A DNA stretch of 8,772 bases from an uncultured Anaerolineaceae bacterium (GTDB taxonomy: Bacteria; Chloroflexota; Anaerolineae; Anaerolineales; Anaerolineaceae): positions 1 to 8,772 of the forward strand of contig CALDSL010000412.1 in NCBI GenBank assembly GCA_937920255.1, given 5' to 3'. The notes beneath the pieces were generated by a model. That model was not told where the DNA came from. It saw only the letters and a program-made list of their open reading frames with translations, and did not search any database. Position 1 is the stretch's first letter. The number at the start of each line of letters is the position of its first letter. This document shows, one piece after another, positions 1 through 5,000 of this stretch. The position numbers and the translations under genes were made by a program.

Positions 1-1208
1 GGGGGCAGGATCACGCTGTCGATCACGTGGATCACGCCGTTGGAAGTGAGGATGTCGGTGATGACGATCTGCGCGTCGTTGATGTAGACCTTGCCGTCCT
101 CAACCTTGATCATCGCCGGCTTGCTGTTCACGGTGTCGACGCTGGTCAGTTCCACTACCTCGCTTGCCATCACGCGGCCGGGGACCACATGGTAGGTCAG
201 GATCGCGGTCAGTTGATCTTTGTCGGCCAGCAGGGCTTCGATCGTGCCGGCGGGCAGCTTGGCGAAGGCCTCATCGGTGGGGGCGAAGACGGTGAACGGT
301 CCTTCTCCCTTGAGCGTTTCAATTAATCCGGCGGCGGTGAGGGCGGTGGCCAGGGTGGTGAAGCGACCGTCAGCAACCGCGGTCTCGATGATGTCCTTGG
401 GCGGCAGGATCACGCTGTCGATCACGTGGATCACGCCGTTCGAGGCTTTGACGTCGGTGATGATCACCTCGGCGCCATTGATGAAGACTTTGTCGCCGTC
501 CAGCTTGACCTGCAGCGGAATTCCGTTGACGGTCTCAATCAGGGTCTGCTCGACCACATCCGCGGCGGGCAGTGCTTCGGCCGACACATGGTAGGTGAGG
601 ATGTCAATCAGGGTCTGCTTGTTCTCGGGCTTGAGCAGTTCATCCAGGGTGCCTTCGGGCAGTTTGGCAAAGGCATCATCGGTAGGGGCAAAGACGGTGA
701 ACGGTCCTTCACCCTTGAGAGTTTCCACCAGTTCGGCGGCGGTCAGCGCGGCGGCCAGGGTGGAAAAGCGGCCGTCAGCCACGGCGGTGTCGACGATATC
801 CTGGGGCGGGAGCAGCACGCTGTCGATCACGTGGATCACACCATTCGAAGCAACGATATCGGCGGCGGTCACGGTGGCGTCATTGATCATTACCTTGCCC
901 ATATCAGCCTTGATCGAGATCGGCAGCTCGGCCACGGTGTCAGCGCTGGTCAGTTTGGCGGCATCTTCGGCCATCACTTTGCCGGCAACCACATGGTAGG
1001 TCAGCACCTGAACCAGTTTATCCTTGTTTTCAGGCTTCAATAATTCTTCAACTGTGCCTTCCGGCAGCTTGGAGAAGGCTTCATCGGTGGGGGCAAAAAC
1101 AGTAAACGGGCCTTCGCCCGCCAGGGTCTCCACAAGACCGGCAGCGCCCAGCGCGGCTACCAGGGTCTTGAAATTCTCGTCGCCAGCCGCGATGTCAACA
1201 ATCGTCAT
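1..1208 (-). repeat. Three tandem FAS1-coding DNA repeats of about 400 bp
   Basis: The three FAS1 units are also recognisable in DNA: about 1208-804, 803-399 and 398-1. The block at 12-35 is identical over 24 nt to 411-434 and 816-839, and the first two copies agree for 30 nt. Another identical 20-nt block lies at 286-305 and 691-710. The offset is 405 bp, dropping to 399 bp between the ends of units 2 and 3 because unit 3 lacks two codons in the E-L-L-K-P-E-N-K stretch. Unit 1, nearest the N-terminus, is the most diverged. This points to internal duplication of the domain. Confidence 0.85.
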
Positions 1209-1373
1209 CGGTTCGGGCATGGGCGTGGGGGGAACTTCCGTTGGGGCCGCGGTGGGCGCCGGGGGCATGGTGGGCATGGCGGTGGGCGCGGGAGCAGGGG
1301 CGGCAGGAGCGCAAGCGCTCAACAATACAGCGAACAAAACGGTAAAGCTCAGGAACTTCAAAAAGGCGGTCAT
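1..1373 (-). CDS. Surface lipoprotein with three tandem FAS1 (fasciclin) domains, 3' end cut by the window edge
   Basis: Translating the minus strand from ATG at 1373 gives 457 codons without a stop, running off position 1. Residues 1-21 form a lipoprotein signal: Lys6, a hydrophobic core, then lipobox L18-S19-A20-C21, so Cys21 should be lipidated. Residues 22-55 are an Ala/Pro/Thr/Met stalk. FAS1 domains follow at about 56-190, 191-325 and 326-458. Each has the H1-like segment (FTVFAPTDEAF), the H2-like segment with the Tyr-His pair (LTYHVV) and an ending close to SNGVIHVIDSVLLPP. FAS1 domains mediate adhesion, so a cell-surface anchoring or adhesion role is inferred. The visible part stops exactly at the end of domain 3, so a fourth domain or a short tail may lie outside. 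The start is supported by a Shine-Dalgarno sequence 7 nt upstream and by the signal peptide beginning there. Divergent from the large protease gene at 2057. Confidence 0.93.
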   Translation of the reverse strand, partial: MTAFLKFLSFTVLFAVLLSACAPAAPAPAPTAMPTMPPAPTAAPTEVPPTPMPEPMTIVDIAAGDENFKTLVAALGAAGLVETLAGEGPFTVFAPTDEAFSKLPEGTVEELLKPENKDKLVQVLTYHVVAGKVMAEDAAKLTSADTVAELPISIKADMGKVMINDATVTAADIVASNGVIHVIDSVLLPPQDIVDTAVADGRFSTLAAALTAAELVETLKGEGPFTVFAPTDDAFAKLPEGTLDELLKPENKQTLIDILTYHVSAEALPAADVVEQTLIETVNGIPLQVKLDGDKVFINGAEVIITDVKASNGVIHVIDSVILPPKDIIETAVADGRFTTLATALTAAGLIETLKGEGPFTVFAPTDEAFAKLPAGTIEALLADKDQLTAILTYHVVPGRVMASEVVELTSVDTVNSKPAMIKVEDGKVYINDAQIVITDILTSNGVIHVIDSVILP

Positions 1374-1380
1374 CTCTGTC

Positions 1381-1385
1381 TCTCC
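1381..1385 (-). promoter_or_regulatory. Shine-Dalgarno site of the FAS1 lipoprotein gene
   Basis: On the minus strand GGAGA lies 7 nt before the ATG at 1373. It fixes the start at the Met that opens the signal peptide. Confidence 0.7.
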
Positions 1386-1426
1386 ATTGAATATTGGTAA
1401 GGTAGTTACGATGTCGTACAGGCTTT

Positions 1427-1454
1427 ATTATAGGTTTTGTAGACCGTTTGTCTA
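1427..1454 (-). promoter_or_regulatory. Sigma70-like promoter for the FAS1 lipoprotein gene
   Basis: On the minus strand TAGACA (1454-1449, one mismatch to TTGACA) is followed after 16 nt by a perfect TATAAT (1432-1427). Transcription would start near 1420, giving a leader of roughly 45-50 nt before the ATG at 1373. A dyad TAGAC-N5-GTCTA (1440-1454) overlaps the -35 box and could bind a regulator. The calls rest on consensus matching only. Confidence 0.6.
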
Positions 1455-1489
1455 TCTATTCATCTAGTGTGTATAATGTTTTGTATAAT
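1448..1489 (+). promoter_or_regulatory. Possible plus-strand promoter, back to back with the FAS1 promoter
   Basis: TTGTCT (1448-1453, four of six consensus bases) and a perfect TATAAT (1472-1477) are 18 nt apart. A second TATAAT follows at 1484-1489 without a good -35. Transcription would run right into the structured intergenic region and, if not stopped, to the protease gene at 2057. The -35 overlaps that of the minus-strand promoter almost base for base. In a local AT-rich island such matches can arise by chance, so confidence is low. Confidence 0.35.
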
Positions 1490-1598
1490 CCGATTTTTAC
1501 CAGAAGGATCCAACCAGCAAACGCAACGATAAGGTTCAAGCACTCGGAGACGGCATGGAACATTTTGAGCGGATGAAACGGTCCACGGTCATGGGGGT

Positions 1599-1680
1599 GG
1601 GCGAAGCATCTGGAGGACTTTCCAGTCCTTTCCTCGACCGGCATTCTACCAGATGCTCCGCCCCTGCATAAAGCCGGTCG
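1599..1680. repeat. Two interleaved inverted repeats plus an inner hairpin
   Basis: Arms A (1599-1613) and A' (1649-1663) are complementary over 15 bp with one mismatch: GGGCGAAGCATCTGG against CCAGATGCTCCGCCC. Arms B (1635-1642, CGACCGGC) and B' (1673-1680, GCCGGTCG) are perfectly complementary over 8 bp. The order A-B-A'-B' is that of an H-type pseudoknot. Between A and B lies a small perfect hairpin, AGGACT-TTCC-AGTCCT (1614-1629). No T-tract follows, so this is not a classic terminator. It could be part of a dispersed genomic repeat or a structured RNA; the sequence alone does not decide. Confidence 0.55.
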
Positions 1681-1710
1681 CACCTTGTGGGCACAGCCCT
1701 CCCTCATGCG

Positions 1711-1807
1711 CACATCGTCCCGCACCGTCCCGGTGTCCTTCGGGAATGTCCTTACGGGAACGTACCCCTTGCGGGGTAGGAACATCGGGACGGTGCGGGA
1801 CGATGTG
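1711..1807. repeat. 97-bp inverted-repeat element with 22-bp perfect arms
   Basis: The left arm 1711-1732 is the exact reverse complement of the right arm 1786-1807. Pairing continues for four more positions (1733-1736 with 1782-1785, one being a G-T pair), giving a 26-bp stem. Each arm is itself two near-identical 10-mers (CGGGACGGTG and CGGGACGATG in the right arm). The apex 1737-1781 contains small hairpins: CC-TTCG-GG near 1737-1744, TCC-TTACG-GGA at 1749-1759, and a perfect TACCCC-TTGC-GGGGTA at 1763-1778. No target-site duplication, transposase or T-tract is seen. It resembles a MITE- or REP-like mobile palindrome, or a structured RNA with a branched head. Confidence 0.7.
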
Positions 1808-1898
1808 TGGGTACTGCATGGCCTGCAAACCGAACGACTTATAAACTTCGCGATCTTTGCGCTCTTCATGGTTCGATCTTTCCTGTCACCGCGAAGGC

Positions 1899-1925
1899 GG
1901 CGCACCGGCTTGCGCCAGGTGCGCC
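1899..1925. repeat. GC-rich hairpin
   Basis: GGCGCACC (1899-1906) pairs with GGTGCGCC (1918-1925). Inside, GGC (1907-1909) pairs with GCC (1914-1916) around a four-base loop, leaving A1917 as a bulge. That makes an 11-bp stem with one bulge. The sequence after it on either strand has no T-run, so a terminator is unlikely. Function unknown. Confidence 0.5.
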
Positions 1926-1999
1926 GGGCGCTGTTCCGCACGGTAGAAATCTGTAATTTAACCGATGAATGTCACTACCCGGGCCAAATTGCGCGACCG

Positions 2000-2005
2000 T
2001 ATAAT
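2000..2005 (+). promoter_or_regulatory. -10 box of a likely promoter for the protease gene
   Basis: A perfect TATAAT sits 51 nt before the ATG at 2057. No good -35 hexamer is found 16-18 nt upstream (the bases are GC-rich), so the promoter would need an activator or another form of recognition. Transcription from here would start near 2012. Confidence 0.4.
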
Positions 2006-2023
2006 GAAAGAGCCGCATTCCAA

Positions 2024-2040
2024 TCAATTGAATGAATTGA
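2024..2040 (+). promoter_or_regulatory. Operator-like dyad in the protease gene leader
   Basis: TCAATT (2024-2029) and AATTGA (2035-2040) form a perfect inverted repeat around a 5-base spacer. It lies between the putative -10 box (2000-2005) and the Shine-Dalgarno site (2047-2053). The position fits a repressor site, but no regulator gene is visible in the window. Confidence 0.35.
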
Positions 2041-2046
2041 CGCCAC

Positions 2047-2053
2047 GGAGGGG
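2047..2053 (+). promoter_or_regulatory. Strong Shine-Dalgarno site of the protease gene
   Basis: GGAGGGG lies just before the ATG at 2057; the GGAGG core has 5 nt spacing. It supports the start that opens the signal peptide. Confidence 0.75.
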
Positions 2054-2056
2054 ACA

Positions 2057-5000
2057 ATGCACAAACATCGCTGGTTGCACCGAGCCTGGAATCTTGCCTT
2101 TATCTTGATTCTCATCGTAGGATTGTTGGACGTCCAGCCCGCCAGCGCGCAGACCGAACCACCGCCCGGCAAACCTGCCCCCGGCCCCGACGGCCTGACC
2201 TACACCTACAGCCCCGAGACCGGCCTGCTGACCTTCGTCGCCGGCAGCGCCGCGACCCCCCTGCTCGACCCCGCCCAAACCGCCGGCGCCCTGGCAGACG
2301 TCGACGCCGGCGCGCAGGTGCTGGCGCAGTTCGGCGCGGCCTTTGGCCTGGCCCACCCGGTGGAGGAGATGCGCCTGGAGCGTGTAGACCAGCACGCCGG
2401 CGGCGCGACGCTGCGCTACCAGCAGCAGTACCAGGGCATCCCCGTGCTGGGTGGCGAGCTTCTGCTCAACCGCGACGCGGACGGGCGCGTGCTCTCGCTC
2501 AACGGCGAAGTCTCGGCCAGCCTCAAGCTACGCTCCACCCGCCCGGCCATCTCCGCCGAGCGCGCGCGCAACACCGCCGTGGCCGGGATGAAAGCCTGGC
2601 ACGGCCTGTCCGCCAGCCAGGTGCAGGCCAGCCAGCCGGAATTATGGGTTTATGACCCCAACATCTTCGAGCCGGGCGACGCCACGCCGGTGCTCACCTG
2701 GCGCATGGAGCTTACCCCGCTCGACGCAGCCACCCCGGCACGCGAGCTGGTGCTGGTCAACGCCGCCACCGGGCGGGTGGCGCTGCATTTCAATCAGGTC
2801 AACACCGGTCTGCCGATGCAGGAAGAGCCACAGGATCCCGCGCCGGCGCAAGAACCACCGGTGGAAGAACGGCAAGACCCGTCTCCGACTGGAGAACCCG
2901 CGGCAGAAAATATTCCCGACCAGGTACTGCTGGAAGACGACCCGCCACAAAACGCTTTTTATGTCGGCCCGGACGGTCAGGATGTATTCGGCGATGGAAC
3001 CAACAACGACTGTCGCGCACCCGCCATGCCGTGCCGGACGTTTTGGAATGCCATCCGCCTGGCGCCACAGAGCAGCCACATCTTCATTCAGGCTGGCATC
3101 TATGGCGAACGAGTGAACATTTATCGTTATCTGGTTTTATCCGGCGGGTGGGATGCCGGTTATTCCGCGCAAGATGGAAAAAGCACGCTCATATCTACCG
3201 GCCCGAAACAAACCGGGGTTACTGTATTTAATACCGCCTTTGCCATGCGAGGCATGGTGATAAGCGGGTTTGAAACCGGTTTGGATCTGAAAGGACACAA
3301 TGGCACTTTTTCCACGGAGGTTACCGACAGCGCGATTGTGAATAATGCGCTGGGAGTGAAAATCGATGATGGCACGCTAAGCCTGTCCAACAGTACGATC
3401 AGCCAAAACGATACTGGCATCTTCGCTAAAGCCCTGACTGCGGACGTAACCATTTCCTATTCGACGATTGCAGATAACCATTTCTACGGGCTCCACAACG
3501 ACTTCTATAGACCGGGCCGCAAAATAATCTTGAAAAACAGCATCCTTGCCCGCAACGCTAGTTCCTGCTATATCGATGAGGGCAATCTGGTATCGGAAGG
3601 GTACAATGTTCTCGATGCGAGCAAATGTGGATTTGCTTACAATAATCCATATGGCAATTTCTTCCCACATGCGACCGACTTGCAGGGCGTTGATCCAAAA
3701 ATCAGTCCCCTGATCGATAACAGCTACCACGCGATTCTCCCCAATAGCCCGGCAGTAGACCTGGTCGATCCGTTGTCGGTTTGTCCCGCCCATGACGCGC
3801 GCTATGGTACGCGCCCCTATGGCGGAGCGTGCGACAGCGGCGCATACGAATACACTCCGGCCGGCCCAGCGGTTTCCCTCTACCCGTATCCGCCAGCCAA
3901 CCAGGCGACGCAGACCGGAGTACAGTTTCTCTACCGGCCAAAAGTCATCGCGCTTGACGGCGCGGGTTCTCCCGTTGGCGGCGTTGCCGTTACTTTCCAC
4001 GCTCCCGAGAGCGGCGCCAGCTCCGATTTCGGTGGGCAGGGCAGCAGTATCACCGTGGTGACCGGCGAGGACGGCGTCGCTCAAACGCCGCCGGTTATTG
4101 CAAACCAGCACGCCGGCGCGTATGCGATCACCGCATCCCTGCCGGATGGCTCCGCCAGCTTGGCATTTCAACTGGAAAATGGCACGCGCAACCAGTACGT
4201 GGATGCCGCCAACGGCGACGACCGCGCTGGTGAAAACGATTGTTACACTGCCAGCGCGCCCTGCCGCACGCCGTCGAATGCGGTTTCACACGCCACTGCG
4301 CAAGGGGCCATTTTGCTGGCCGCGGGTACGTACCCGCTCGCCAACAGCAGCGATATCGCAGTCATCAAGCTGGAACGCGATATGGTGCTGTCGGGCGGCT
4401 GGAATTCCGACTTTACCGGTCAAACTGGACGCTCCACCCTAAACAGCGGCACCAATAAGTACGGTTTGTGGGTTGAGGGAAAGGCCCGCGTCTTCGTTGA
4501 CCGGCTGGATTTTTCGGGCAACCAGGTGGGTGTGAACATGTCGGATGGAAAAGTAGATATCAACGCCAGCAACCTGGTTCATAACAACACCGGCGCTTCC
4601 GTACAAGAGTTTGGCAATCTCACCATCACCAACAGCGCCATCACAGACAACAAGCAGGGGGTCTACAACGCAGGTGTTCTGAGCCTGACCAACGATAACC
4701 TCAGTAATAACATCTGCTACCCCCGCAACCTGTCGGGCTGCCAGGGGAATACCGGGCTGCACAATAGCAGAACCGGAACCGCGCTGCTGGTAAACGTCAC
4801 GATGGCCTACAACCGCGCCTTTGACTATTACATTCCCGAGGCCCCTCTATGGCGCTATTCTGGTGGGGGTATCACCAACGATTCGGGCCAGGTGCGCATG
4901 GCGAACTCGATTGTGGCCGGCAATCTCAGCCGCTACAACCCTGACTGTTACGGCGGCATCATCTCGCTGGGTCATAATCTGATCGGCAACGGGGGCGGCT

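Larger units (their letters stand above)
1374..2056. other. Divergent intergenic region, 683 bp, without a credible gene
   Basis: The region separates the minus-strand FAS1 gene from the plus-strand protease gene. Near 1385-1500 it is AT-rich and carries promoter-like boxes. From about 1599 to 1925 it is GC-rich and crowded with inverted repeats, listed separately. From 1940 to 2056 it carries a -10 box, a small dyad and the Shine-Dalgarno site of the protease gene. Reading frames are open here on both strands, but none has a recognisable domain, a convincing ribosome site or natural protein composition. I see no tRNA or known riboswitch. The stretch 1500-1598 shows nothing I can identify. 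Confidence 0.7.

Noticed and set aside
27..1467. Series of plus-strand open frames over the FAS1 gene
   Set aside because: They are antisense shadows that recur with the FAS1 repeat period. The minus strand gives a lipoprotein signal and three clear FAS1 domains; the plus frames show no domain and biased composition.
1599..1680. Intrinsic terminator
   Set aside because: The stems are GC-rich, but no T-run follows them on either strand.
1711..1807. tRNA or CRISPR repeat
   Set aside because: The branched fold looks superficially like a cloverleaf, but the stem is 26 bp, there are no tRNA T-loop or anticodon features, and there is only one copy with no spacer pattern.
1456..1941. 161-codon minus-strand frame in the intergenic region
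   Set aside because: It runs through the inverted-repeat elements, is rich in Arg/Cys/His/Pro without any domain, and would begin inside unstructured filler. No credible ribosome site or homology-like pattern was seen.
3377..4171. 264-codon minus-strand frame inside the protease gene
   Set aside because: It lies antisense to the first beta-helix and the Ig-like domain, which fit the plus-strand protein continuously. No domain was seen in it.
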